The notes under the pieces are model-generated. The model saw nothing but the letters and a program-made list of their open reading frames with translations. It had not been told where the DNA came from and did not search any database. A program made the translations under genes and the position numbers. This document shows positions 10,186 to 18,508 of a stretch of 64,000 bases of DNA, one piece after another (positions within the stretch are counted from its first letter, which is position 1; the number at the start of each line of letters is the position of its first letter). The DNA is taken from assembly GCF_004801415.1 (NCBI RefSeq), contig NZ_SSNX01000008.1, positions 124,001 to 188,000 of the forward strand. The letters are read 5' to 3'. This DNA is from Deinococcus sp. KSM4-11 (GTDB lineage: Bacteria; Deinococcota; Deinococci; Deinococcales; Deinococcaceae).

Positions 10186-10869
10186 CTACTTCTCCTCGTC
10201 CGGGTAGACCTTCAGCTCGGTCATGTGGGCGCGGTCAGGCCGGGTTAGGGCGTGGGCCACACTCTTGGCGAGGCCGCGCGGGTCGATCATGGTCTCCCAT
10301 TTCAGGCCGTCGTCGCGGTTGGCGGGCGTGTCGATGGCCCCCATGGGGTAGAGCACCATGCCACGCACGCCCTTGGCCTTCAGTTCGTCGTGCAGGCTCA
10401 GGATGTAGGCGCTCAGGGCGGCCTTGCTGGCGGTGTACAGGGCCGCCTTGGGGCCGGTCATGCGGGCGGCCTGTCCGGCGCTGACCCCCAGGATCAGGCC
10501 GTCCTTGGATTTGAGCATGTGCGGCAATACGCCCTGCACCGCGTGGAACAGCGAGAGCATGTTCGCGTCGAACATCTTGCGGTAGTCGTCAGTGGTGGCC
10601 TTCTGCACGTCCTGCATGGCGAAGGCCCCAACAGTGTGCACCAGAACATCCACCTTCACCTTGCGGAGTTCATCGACGGCGCTGTCCTGGGTCAGGTCGA
10701 GGTCGAGCACTTCGGTGGCGGGGAAGCGGTCGGCGGCGCGGGCCAGGGAGTCACCGCGCCCGACGAGCACCATCTGCGCGCCAGCATCTTCCAGTTCCTG
10801 GGCAATGGCGGTGGCCAGGGCGCCGCCTGCCCCCGTGAGCATGACTGTGGAGGAGCCGAGGTTCGCCAT
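10186..10869 (-). CDS. Short-chain dehydrogenase/reductase
   Basis: NAD(P)-dependent oxidoreductase of 227 aa with a Rossmann fold. The nucleotide-binding loop TGAGGALATAIA is near residue 12, LVHTVGAF marks the centre of the fold, and the catalytic YTASK motif is near residue 145. The start is fixed by a leaderless -10 TAGGCT (10876-10881) exactly 6 nt before the ATG; there is no Shine-Dalgarno. The substrate is unknown. Confidence 0.88.
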   Translation of the reverse strand: MANLGSSTVMLTGAGGALATAIAQELEDAGAQMVLVGRGDSLARAADRFPATEVLDLDLTQDSAVDELRKVKVDVLVHTVGAFAMQDVQKATTDDYRKMFDANMLSLFHAVQGVLPHMLKSKDGLILGVSAGQAARMTGPKAALYTASKAALSAYILSLHDELKAKGVRGMVLYPMGAIDTPANRDDGLKWETMIDPRGLAKSVAHALTRPDRAHMTELKVYPDEEK

Positions 10870-10875
10870 GCCTAC

Positions 10876-10881
10876 AGCCTA
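10876..10881 (-). promoter_or_regulatory. Leaderless -10 box, SDR gene
   Basis: TAGGCT on the minus strand, 6 nt before the ATG at 10869. Confidence 0.6.
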
Positions 10882-10928
10882 CCGGGGCGTGGGCTTCAGG
10901 AAGCCTTCATGAGCGCTCAAAGCGGCAG

Positions 10929-10966
10929 CCAGATCAAGTGAAGGTATTGACCTTCACTTGATCTGG
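10929..10966. repeat. Perfect 17-bp inverted repeat, 4-nt loop
   Basis: CCAGATCAAGTGAAGGT (10929-10945) is followed by ATTG and its exact reverse complement (10950-10966). It lies between the SDR promoter and the end of the M24 peptidase gene, about 50 bp upstream of the SDR -10. It could be a terminator stem for the peptidase transcript or an operator. It has neither the high-GC stem nor the U-tract of a standard terminator. Confidence 0.7.
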
Positions 10967-11011
10967 GGCAAGCCGACTGGAAGAGCTCGCAGAGAGCGAG
11001 TCGCCGTCACC

Positions 11012-11076
11012 GACAGCGGTTGGGGTGGAGCCCAGGGGGTGCCGTTGACCCCTGGGTGGAATGGAACACCGCTGTC
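11012..11076 (-). terminator. Nested hairpins at the end of the M24 peptidase gene
   Basis: An outer 9-bp stem (GACAGCGGT at 11012-11020 with ACCGCTGTC at 11068-11076) encloses an inner CCCAGGGG/CCCCTGGG stem (about 11031-11055). The outer arm overlaps the stop codon of the peptidase. Likely a 3'-end structure. Confidence 0.45.
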
Positions 11077-12304
11077 AGCGGTTCAGCGCGGCGGCCCGGA
11101 CGTCGGCCCACTCGCCCACCCCGAGCACGAATGGCCGTGCCTGGATGGGCGTGGTGACCTCCGGCCCATCCGGCGCGAGGTACACGTCCACCTCGCTGCG
11201 AATGCCGAATCCCTTCGTGGCGGGGTACGTGCCGGGTTCCACGGTCACGCACAGGCCCGGCGTGAGGGTGCGGGTGTCGTGCGTCTCGTAATCGTCGAGG
11301 TTCGCGCCCGCACCGTGGATGGTGACGCCCAGGTCGTGCCCGGTGCGGTGCAGGAAGTACGGATTCCAGGTTCCGCCCATCGCGTCGCGCGCCGCGCGGT
11401 CGCCCATCCAGCCCTGAAGGCGGCCCCAGCCGTCCTGCGCGTAGGCGTCCCGGATCACCTTCAATGCAGCGTCGCGCGCTCCGGCCACGGCGGCCCAGGC
11501 GTCTGCATACTCCGCATCCGGCTGGCCCGCATGCGCGACCCATGTCACGTCCGCGAAGGGCCGTCCCGGTTCCTGTGCCCACAGGTCGATCAGCACGCAT
11601 TCACCCGGCTTCAGTGTGGCGTGCAGCTCAGCGCTGGGCTCGTAGTGGCTGTCGGCGGCGTTCACGCCGAAACTCACGTTCACGGGATGCCCGGCGTCCA
11701 TGCCCGCCGCCGCGATGCGCTCCATGATCACGGCCTGCGCGTCCAGTTCCGTGACCGGCTCGCCGGCCTTCAGGCGGTCGTGGATCAGCTCGAAGGCGGC
11801 GTCTTTCGCGTCCATCAGCACATCCACCGCGCGGCGGTGCGCGGCCAGATCGTCCGGCGACCACGTCAGGAACGCCTGCAGTAGGTCGGCGCTGGTCAGC
11901 ACCTCGGCCGCGCCCGCTGCCCGCACGCGCTCCAGGGTGCCGGCGTCCACACGGCCCACGTACGGCACTTCACCGCCAGGACTGTATTCCATCGCCACGC
12001 GCTTTCCCGCCACCACGCCGCGCAGCGCTTCGTCCAGCTCGGCGTGGGCCCCGAAGGGCCGCAGCTCTGCTCCCCAGTCCTGGGTGATGCTGCGCCACGT
12101 GCCGCCCTCGATGTGGTTGTGCAGCACCACGGCCTGCCCCTCGCGCGGCACCCACACGAAGAACCGGCGGGTCAGGAACGCTCCGGACGGCATCCCCAGC
12201 ACCGTGGCCGCGTGCGGGTTCAGGCCCCGGAAGTCGTACACCAGCCAGCCGTCCAGGGTCGTGGCGGCCAGCGCCGCCTGCATGCGCGCAATGGGTGAGG
12301 TCAT
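11075..12304 (-). CDS. M24-family metallopeptidase (Xaa-Pro aminopeptidase-like), 409 aa
   Basis: Cytoplasmic pita-bread-fold peptidase. The five expected metal ligands are present: D240 (CVLIDLWA), D252 (FADVTWV), H323 (RTGHDLG), E356 (VTVEPGTY) and E371 (RSEVDVYL). A creatinase-type N-terminal domain occupies residues 1-140. The frame stays open far upstream, but that part is the antisense or out-of-frame shadow of the DUF4173 gene. The true start is the ATG at 12304, placed 7 nt after a leaderless -10 TACCCT. Confidence 0.88.
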   Translation of the reverse strand: MTSPIARMQAALAATTLDGWLVYDFRGLNPHAATVLGMPSGAFLTRRFFVWVPREGQAVVLHNHIEGGTWRSITQDWGAELRPFGAHAELDEALRGVVAGKRVAMEYSPGGEVPYVGRVDAGTLERVRAAGAAEVLTSADLLQAFLTWSPDDLAAHRRAVDVLMDAKDAAFELIHDRLKAGEPVTELDAQAVIMERIAAAGMDAGHPVNVSFGVNAADSHYEPSAELHATLKPGECVLIDLWAQEPGRPFADVTWVAHAGQPDAEYADAWAAVAGARDAALKVIRDAYAQDGWGRLQGWMGDRAARDAMGGTWNPYFLHRTGHDLGVTIHGAGANLDDYETHDTRTLTPGLCVTVEPGTYPATKGFGIRSEVDVYLAPDGPEVTTPIQARPFVLGVGEWADVRAAALNR

Positions 12305-12311
12305 GGAACGC

Positions 12312-12317
12312 AGGGTA
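12312..12317 (-). promoter_or_regulatory. Leaderless -10 box, M24 peptidase
   Basis: TACCCT on the minus strand, 7 nt before the ATG at 12304. Confidence 0.6.
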
Positions 12318-12336
12318 GCGTCCGGGGCCAGGAGGG

Positions 12337-13896
12337 TCAGTCGGACGAACGGACGGGGTTCGGGCTCCTGGGCGGGAGCGTCCGCACCAGGGCATGCGCG
12401 CGGGCCGAGGCGAGATTCCACCCACGCAGGCCGGGCACGGCGTCGTAGCGGTCGTGGAGGTCGTCGATCACGACCTGCCGGAACCCGGTCGCGGAGCCGC
12501 GCGTCAGCACGTCCAGGTTGGCGACGATCAGCGGCACACTGCCCGGCCCCAGGCGCAGCAGTTCGAGCACGTCGGCCCGCTGCGGCGAGCTTCTCAGGTC
12601 GTTCGTGACGCTGGCCGTCTGGCGGTGCACGTTCACGCGGGCGATCAGCGCGGCCGGGTCGAGGGCCGTGGTACCCAGCAGCACCGAGTAACCCAGAAGC
12701 AGCGCCGGGAACGCGAAGTGCCGCACGTCGCCTCGCCACAGGCCGCGCGCCAGCCACGCCAGGGTGAACACCACCCACATCAGGAAGGCCGCGCCCAGCA
12801 CGCGGATCTCGCTCAGGCCGTAGGCGAGCGTGTACAGCCGCCAGCGGTTCGCGGCACTCAGGATCACCAGCGCCAACGGCAGCAGCACCGCGAGGTTCAG
12901 CAGCCGGTACGCCAGTCCGGTACGCACGTCCGGGCGGGTCAACGCGAACGCGCCCAGCAGTACGCTCAGCGTGAGGAAGGCCACGGTCATCAGCTCTCCG
13001 AATCCCTGGCGGATGTATGTGGCGAAGGTCAGGCCGTCCGGCAGGTGACCGCCACTCAGGAAGTACGGGAGCTGCGTGACCACGAAGGCCACGAACAGCG
13101 CCGAGAGGGCGCCGAGCGGCAGGCCGGTCTCGACCAGCCCCAGCCGGGGGCGGGCAGTCACGTCCGGGATCAGGGTGGGCCGTAGGCTGAGCACCGCCGG
13201 GTAGAGCAGGCCGCCCGCGAAGGCCACCCACAGGGCCAGCGTGAAGCCGCTCTGGAACACGCCGTCCACATTCCAGGTGAACAGGCGGGAGAGGAGGCTC
13301 CCGAAGCCCTGATCCGCGCGGCCCAGCAGGCTGCCGAAGACCAGCAACACCGGCAGGGTCAGGGCGACCCCGATCCCGGCCCGCGTGACCGCGCCGCCCT
13401 GCCGGGGCTGTACGCGCGCCCAGGGGAAGCGTTCCAGCAGCGCCAGCGGGCCGTACGCGAGCCGCAGGCCCGCCGTGAACAGCGCCCCGACCAGGTGGCC
13501 CACCCCCGCGCCAGACAGGCCAGGAAAGCGCAGGAAGGCCGCGCCCAGCAGCAGCGCGGTCAGCAGGCCCAGGCTGTCCAGCGCCGCCAGGCCCGGGGGC
13601 ACACCCCGCAGCGTGAAGCCCACGGCGAAGGCCACGGCCACGCCCAGCAGGGTCAGGCCTTCCGGACTGGGTGCGGCCCCCTTGCGCGCGGCGCCCCACA
13701 CGCCCACGCCGCCGAACAGGACGGTCAGCAGCGCCAGATTCAGGCCCACCCCCGCGCCCTGCGTGAGCAGGTGCGCGGCCAGCCCCAGGCCCAGCGCCGC
13801 CAGCAGGGGAAAGGCGGCGCGGGCCGGACGTTCCGGCACCCTGACCTGGACGGGGGCGGATGGGTCACGCGGGGCCAGCAGGTCGACCTGGGTCAT
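12337..13896 (-). CDS. DUF4173-type polytopic membrane protein, 519 aa
   Basis: Predicted inner-membrane protein with about twelve hydrophobic helices between residues 28 and 430 and a soluble C-terminal tail of ~100 residues (ADVLELLRLG...). The region FGELMTVAFLTLSVLL matches the DUF4173 family, whose function is unknown. It ends 33 bp before the M24 gene, but each has its own leaderless -10, so co-transcription is optional. Confidence 0.8.
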   Translation of the reverse strand: MTQVDLLAPRDPSAPVQVRVPERPARAAFPLLAALGLGLAAHLLTQGAGVGLNLALLTVLFGGVGVWGAARKGAAPSPEGLTLLGVAVAFAVGFTLRGVPPGLAALDSLGLLTALLLGAAFLRFPGLSGAGVGHLVGALFTAGLRLAYGPLALLERFPWARVQPRQGGAVTRAGIGVALTLPVLLVFGSLLGRADQGFGSLLSRLFTWNVDGVFQSGFTLALWVAFAGGLLYPAVLSLRPTLIPDVTARPRLGLVETGLPLGALSALFVAFVVTQLPYFLSGGHLPDGLTFATYIRQGFGELMTVAFLTLSVLLGAFALTRPDVRTGLAYRLLNLAVLLPLALVILSAANRWRLYTLAYGLSEIRVLGAAFLMWVVFTLAWLARGLWRGDVRHFAFPALLLGYSVLLGTTALDPAALIARVNVHRQTASVTNDLRSSPQRADVLELLRLGPGSVPLIVANLDVLTRGSATGFRQVVIDDLHDRYDAVPGLRGWNLASARAHALVRTLPPRSPNPVRSSD

Positions 13897-13902
13897 GCGT
13901 CA

Positions 13903-13908
13903 ACCGTA
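13903..13908 (-). promoter_or_regulatory. Leaderless -10 box, DUF4173 gene
   Basis: TACGGT on the minus strand, 6 nt before the ATG at 13896. Confidence 0.6.
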
Positions 13909-13953
13909 CTCATGAACGGCTCAGGTGACGTCCACCGGAAGGTGCAGCCCTCC

Positions 13954-14625
<672 letters not shown>

Positions 14626-14650
14626 GGCGTCTCCGGGGGGACAGGGTTCA

Positions 14651-14675
14651 CCCCTCCCCAGTGTGCGGGGAGGGG
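14651..14675 (-). terminator. Intercistronic hairpin between binding protein and permease
   Basis: CCCCTCCCC (14651-14659) pairs perfectly with GGGGAGGGG (14667-14675) around a 7-nt loop, in the 74-bp gap between the two transporter genes. Such stems usually raise binding-protein over permease expression by partial termination or 3'-end protection. Confidence 0.6.
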
Positions 14676-14699
14676 CGACCGGCAGGGCTCAGGCCCGGT

Positions 14700-15467
14700 T
14701 CAGGGTTTGCTGACGTCCTGCCCGAACCACTGGCGGCTGATCTTCGCGTACGTGCCGTCAGCCTTGAGTTGCAGCAGCGCCCGATCCACGGCCGCCTTCA
14801 GGCTGGTATTGGCCTTCTTCATGGCGATGCCGACGGGTTCCGGATCGCCGATCACGCCCGCGCCACGCACCGGCAGGTTCTGGGACTTGATCAGGTACCC
14901 GACCAGCAGGCGGTCGTTGAACGCGGCGTCCAGGCGGCCGGCCGCGAGATCCGCGAGGTACTCGGGCGCGCCGGGGTAGGTGACCACGTTGATGCCGCCC
15001 GCGTCACGGAGCTGCTTCTCGAAGTTGCTGCCCAGGCCCACGCCCACGCGCTTGCCGCTGAGGTCGGCCAGCGTCTTGGGTGCGAAGCTGCCGGCCTTCT
15101 TCACGATGATCTGCGGGCTGGAGTACGCGTAGGGCGCGCTGAAGCCGATGGTCTTCTGCCGCTCGGCGGTGATGCCGACCTGGTTGACGATCACGTCGTA
15201 CTTGTTCGCCTGGAGCCCGGCCAGGATGCCGCTCCACTCGGTCAGGACGAACTCGGCCTTCAGGCCCAGCTTGGCAGCTACGGCCCTGGCGATGTCCACG
15301 TCGAAGCCAGTCAGGGTGCCGCCGGCGTCCTTGTAGGTGAAGGGCGCATAGGTGCCCTCCATACCGATCTTCAGTACGCCCGGGGTCAGGGTGCTGGGCG
15401 CGGTGGCGGCCGAGGCGTTCAAGCTGGCGGCGAGGGCCAGGGCGGAAATCAGGATCAGGTGTTTCAT
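14700..15467 (-). CDS. Amino-acid ABC transporter substrate-binding protein
   Basis: Periplasmic or exported type-3 solute-binding protein of 255 aa. It has a signal peptide (MKHLILISALALAASLNASA), the GTYAPFTYKDAGGTLTGFDVD entry of the family near residue 40, and the hinge strand LAGLQANKYDVIVNQVGITAERQ. The ATG at 15467 is chosen because AAGGAG precedes it by 6 nt; a longer frame to 15497 lacks this. It is first gene of the transporter pair. The ligand is probably a polar or sulfur-containing amino acid, as in the cystine group, but that is inference. Confidence 0.9.
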   Translation of the reverse strand: MKHLILISALALAASLNASAATAPSTLTPGVLKIGMEGTYAPFTYKDAGGTLTGFDVDIARAVAAKLGLKAEFVLTEWSGILAGLQANKYDVIVNQVGITAERQKTIGFSAPYAYSSPQIIVKKAGSFAPKTLADLSGKRVGVGLGSNFEKQLRDAGGINVVTYPGAPEYLADLAAGRLDAAFNDRLLVGYLIKSQNLPVRGAGVIGDPEPVGIAMKKANTSLKAAVDRALLQLKADGTYAKISRQWFGQDVSKP

Positions 15468-15597
15468 AGGGCTCCTTGTGACAATGGGGACGTCCACCCC
15501 ACAACGTATTAGTGTACCAAATCTGTCAACTGACGAGTCCAGTCCGGCGCCCGCCGCGATCTACGCCAGCGGTACGGTTGCCCCGCCCCCGCGCCCC

Positions 15598-15603
15598 TAC
15601 ACT
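15598..15603 (+). promoter_or_regulatory. Leaderless -10 box, UbiD-family gene
   Basis: TACACT, 6 nt before the ATG at 15610. It sits in the divergent region shared with the transporter operon. Confidence 0.65.
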
Positions 15604-15609
15604 CCGGGC

Positions 15610-17448
15610 ATGGCCTTCCCGGACATCCGCTCGTTCATGCGCCTGCTCGAAGACCGGGGCGAACTCGTGCGCGTCACGGCGCCGGTCAGCCGCGATCTGG
15701 AGATCACCGAGATCGCCGACCGCCTGGTAAAAAGAGGCGGCCCCGCGCTGCTGTTCGAGAATGTTCTGGACAGCGCCTACCCGGTCGCGATCGGCCTGCT
15801 GGGCACGCGGGAGCGGGTGGCCCTGGCGCTGGGGGTCAGGGATCTGGACGATCTCGCCGCGAAGGTGCGCAACCTGATCGACCTGTCCGGGGGGGGCAGC
15901 CGGCTGGGCCTCCTGAGCAACGTCACCAAGCTGCGTGACGCCATGAACCTCCCCCCACGCCGCGTGCGCCACGCCCCGGTGCAGCAGGTCGTCTGGCGCG
16001 GCGATGAGGTCGATCTGGGCAGGATCCCAGTGCTGCAGTGCTGGCCGCTCGACGGCGGCCCCTTCGTCACATTGCCCTTGGTGATCACCAGAGATCCGGA
16101 GACGGGCGAGCGGAACATGGGCATGTACCGCATGCAGGTCATGGGCCGGAACACCACCGGCATGCACTGGCAGCGGCATAAGACCGGCACGCGGCACCTG
16201 GAGAAGGCGAAGGCACGCGGGCAGAAGCTGGAGGTCGCCGTGGCCATCGGCGGCGACCCGGCCCTGATCTACGCGGCGACGGCGCCCCTGCCGCCCGTGC
16301 CCGGCCTGGACGAGTTCGCCCTGGCGGGATACCTGCGCGGTCAGCGCTATCCCGTGGTGCGGGGGATCACCGTCGATCTGGACGTGCCCGCCAACGCTGA
16401 ATTCGTCCTTGAGGGCTACGTCGATCCCGCCGAGGACTGGGTGGTCGAGGGGCCCTTCGGCGACCACACGGGTTTCTACACCCTGCCCGACCTGTACCCA
16501 CAGTTCCACGTCACGGCCGTCACCATGCGCGAGAACCCCGTCTACCCGGCGACCATCGTGGGTCGCCCGCCCATGGAGGACGCGTACCTGATCGAGGCGT
16601 CCGAACGCCTGTTCCTGCCTGCCGCGCAGCTCATCATCCCCGAGATCGTCGATTACCACATGCCACCCGCCGGGGTCGCCCACAACCTCGTGGTCGTGTC
16701 GATCCGGAAGACCTATCCAGGGCAGGCGTACAAGGTCGCCAACGGCCTTTTCGGCCTGGGCCAGATGATGTTCGCCAAGGTGATCGTGGTGGTAGACGAG
16801 GACGTGAAGGTCAGCGAGTTCGACGCCGTGTGGCGTGAGGTCACCCGGAAAGCTGTACCGGGCCGCGACACCCTGACCACGCGCGGCCCCATCGACGTGC
16901 TCGACCACAGCAGCCGGGGCTGGGGCTACGGCGGCAAGCTGATCATCGACGCGACCACCAAGCGGCCGGAGGAAGTCGGGAGCGCGGCCAGTTCCCGCGA
17001 CGAGCAGGCGGGAGACCTCGCGCCAGAGACCTTCCAGCCTCGCGCCAGCACCGACCTCCCGACGTTCGACGGCGTGCTGGCCCAGCGGCAGACGGAGGAC
17101 GGCTACTGGTTCGTCGCGCTGCACAAGACCCGGCCCGGTCAGGCCCGCGACCTCGCCACCACCCTCGCCGCGCACCCCGCCGCGCGCGGCATCCGCCACC
17201 TGCTGATCGCCGACGGCGAGACGGACGTGCAGAATCTCCAGGACGTGTGGTGGACGATCTTGAACAACATCGACGCCGAGCGCGACGTGTGGGTCGAGGG
17301 CCACCTGCTCGCGTGGGACGGCGCGCGCAAGCTGCCCGAGGAGGGCTTCGTGCGCCCGTGGCCGCCGAAGATCACCATGTCACCCGAGATCGTGAACCGG
17401 GTGGCCGCCCTGTGGCACGTTTACGGCCTGCCAGAGCAGTGGCGCTGA
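15610..17448 (+). CDS. UbiD-family decarboxylase, 612 aa
   Basis: Prenylated-FMN-dependent (de)carboxylase of the UbiD fold, here of the long form often annotated as menaquinone-biosynthesis decarboxylase. Family segments are GMYRMQVMGRNTTGMHWQRHK near residue 175, EGPFGDHTGFYT near 285, and EDAYLIEASERLFLPAAQ, then VSIRKTYPGQA. The frame is open further upstream, but the start is set by the leaderless -10 ahead of ATG 15610, after which the normal N-terminus (FPDIRSFMRLLEDRGELVRV) begins. A role in futalosine-type menaquinone synthesis is plausible for Deinococcus but not shown by the context. Confidence 0.88.
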   Translation: MAFPDIRSFMRLLEDRGELVRVTAPVSRDLEITEIADRLVKRGGPALLFENVLDSAYPVAIGLLGTRERVALALGVRDLDDLAAKVRNLIDLSGGGSRLGLLSNVTKLRDAMNLPPRRVRHAPVQQVVWRGDEVDLGRIPVLQCWPLDGGPFVTLPLVITRDPETGERNMGMYRMQVMGRNTTGMHWQRHKTGTRHLEKAKARGQKLEVAVAIGGDPALIYAATAPLPPVPGLDEFALAGYLRGQRYPVVRGITVDLDVPANAEFVLEGYVDPAEDWVVEGPFGDHTGFYTLPDLYPQFHVTAVTMRENPVYPATIVGRPPMEDAYLIEASERLFLPAAQLIIPEIVDYHMPPAGVAHNLVVVSIRKTYPGQAYKVANGLFGLGQMMFAKVIVVVDEDVKVSEFDAVWREVTRKAVPGRDTLTTRGPIDVLDHSSRGWGYGGKLIIDATTKRPEEVGSAASSRDEQAGDLAPETFQPRASTDLPTFDGVLAQRQTEDGYWFVALHKTRPGQARDLATTLAAHPAARGIRHLLIADGETDVQNLQDVWWTILNNIDAERDVWVEGHLLAWDGARKLPEEGFVRPWPPKITMSPEIVNRVAALWHVYGLPEQWR

Positions 17449-17461
17449 GAGACGGTGGTCT

Positions 17462-17878
17462 TTATTTGCAACTCGGAGAGTTCGCGTTGAACGAGAACAG
17501 GCACGCAAACACATTGACGGCGAAATAGCCGACGACGATGGTCACGGGGAGCAGGATCAGGTGAACCGTCAGGAGGCCGTTCTGGACGTCGGCCGATCTC
17601 TGGATGGCCTGCTGGCAGGCTTTCAGCGCCACCTCGGCCCCGAACTTCCGGACGTCGGCCGCGCGCACGGCCCCACCCTGGCAGTCCGTGAAGGTCATCG
17701 CGGTCTCGTCCGGCGTCTGTGCATTGAGCTGCTCGACCGGCAGCTTGGTGGCGAGCGTGTAGCCCGCGCCACCGGTAACCATGATCGTCTGCGGCCCCGA
17801 GGCTGTCTGCGCCGTGGTCGGAGCGCAAGAGGCCAGCAGCATCGTCATGCTGAACAGGAAGGGGACGGTCTGTTTCAA
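17462..17878 (-). CDS. Lipoprotein with C-terminal membrane segment, 138 aa
   Basis: Unrecognised exported protein. MKQTVPFLFSMTMLLASCAP is a lipoprotein signal with the lipobox LASC. The mature part has one Cys-containing segment (FTDCQGGAVRAADV) and a conserved-looking KACQQAIQRS. A long hydrophobic stretch (LLTVHLILLPVTIVVGYFAV) lies near the C-terminus, so the protein may be anchored at both ends. The start is an unusual TTG at 17876-17878, with GAAGG just upstream and a TACACT -10 about 20 nt away. It converges with the UbiD-family gene at a distance of 13 bp. Confidence 0.6.
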   Translation of the reverse strand: MKQTVPFLFSMTMLLASCAPTTAQTASGPQTIMVTGGAGYTLATKLPVEQLNAQTPDETAMTFTDCQGGAVRAADVRKFGAEVALKACQQAIQRSADVQNGLLTVHLILLPVTIVVGYFAVNVFACLFSFNANSPSCK

Positions 17879-17953
17879 GGAAACCTTCGGATCACCGGAG
17901 TGTAGAGAAGGAGCACAGATCCGACACGCTCAAGTCAGCGCCAGGGCAAGGCC

Positions 17954-18508
17954 TCAGTCCGTCAGATCCTCCCGCCGGTTCACGTTCCGGAAGAATCGGG
18001 CGTCAAGCCCGGCAACGAACACCGTCTGTCCCTCCGGCGCGGCGAGCCTGAGCCGGCGCTCCCCGGCGTCGAGCAGCGCCGTGATGTGTGGTGACAGCGC
18101 CGTGTGGTACAGCGCTGCGAGTGGTTGCGGCCTGTGCTCACCGTCCAGCGCAAGGATCGCCAGCGCGTTTGGCGTGCGGGCGCCAGCCAGGGCCGTCCAG
18201 TACGCCGGGGTCAGATGCGGCGTGTCCACGCCCGCGAAGGCCACCCAGCCGGGCGGGGCGGCCCTGAGCGCGGCCTCCAGGCCAGCCAGCGGGCCCTGGC
18301 CGGGGCGGGTGTCGGGCACCTGACGCCAGCCGTTCAGGGCGTACCTGCCGGGCTGGGCGATCAGTAACCTGCCCCCACACCTCTCCAGGCTCGCGGCGAC
18401 GTGTTCCAATAGAGTCTGGCCATCCACCACGGCCAGGGCCTTGTCGCTTCCGTAGCGGCTGGATTGTCCGCCGGCGGTGATCGCCGCCGTGAGGACCAGG
18501 TCACCCAC
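17954..18508 (-). CDS. mobA: Molybdenum cofactor guanylyltransferase MobA
   Basis: Transfers GMP to molybdopterin-Mo to form the guanine-dinucleotide cofactor. The nucleotide-binding signature is ITAGGQSSRYGSDKA near residue 10. The metal-binding aspartate lies in VAFAGVDTPHL, and the typical end motif is RNVNRREDL. At 184 aa it has the usual length. The GTG start (18506-18508) overlaps the 3' end of the aldehyde dehydrogenase gene by 8 bp, so the two are probably translationally coupled. Confidence 0.9.
   Translation of the reverse strand: MGDLVLTAAITAGGQSSRYGSDKALAVVDGQTLLEHVAASLERCGGRLLIAQPGRYALNGWRQVPDTRPGQGPLAGLEAALRAAPPGWVAFAGVDTPHLTPAYWTALAGARTPNALAILALDGEHRPQPLAALYHTALSPHITALLDAGERRLRLAAPEGQTVFVAGLDARFFRNVNRREDLTD

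Noticed and set aside
12305..13699. Upstream extension of the M24 peptidase frame
   Set aside because: The extension is Arg/Gly/Pro-rich, overlaps the DUF4173 gene out of frame, and a leaderless -10 fixes the start at 12304.
15352..15609. Upstream extension of the UbiD-family frame
   Set aside because: It overlaps the start of the divergent binding-protein gene; the normal N-terminus begins at 15610 after a -10 box.
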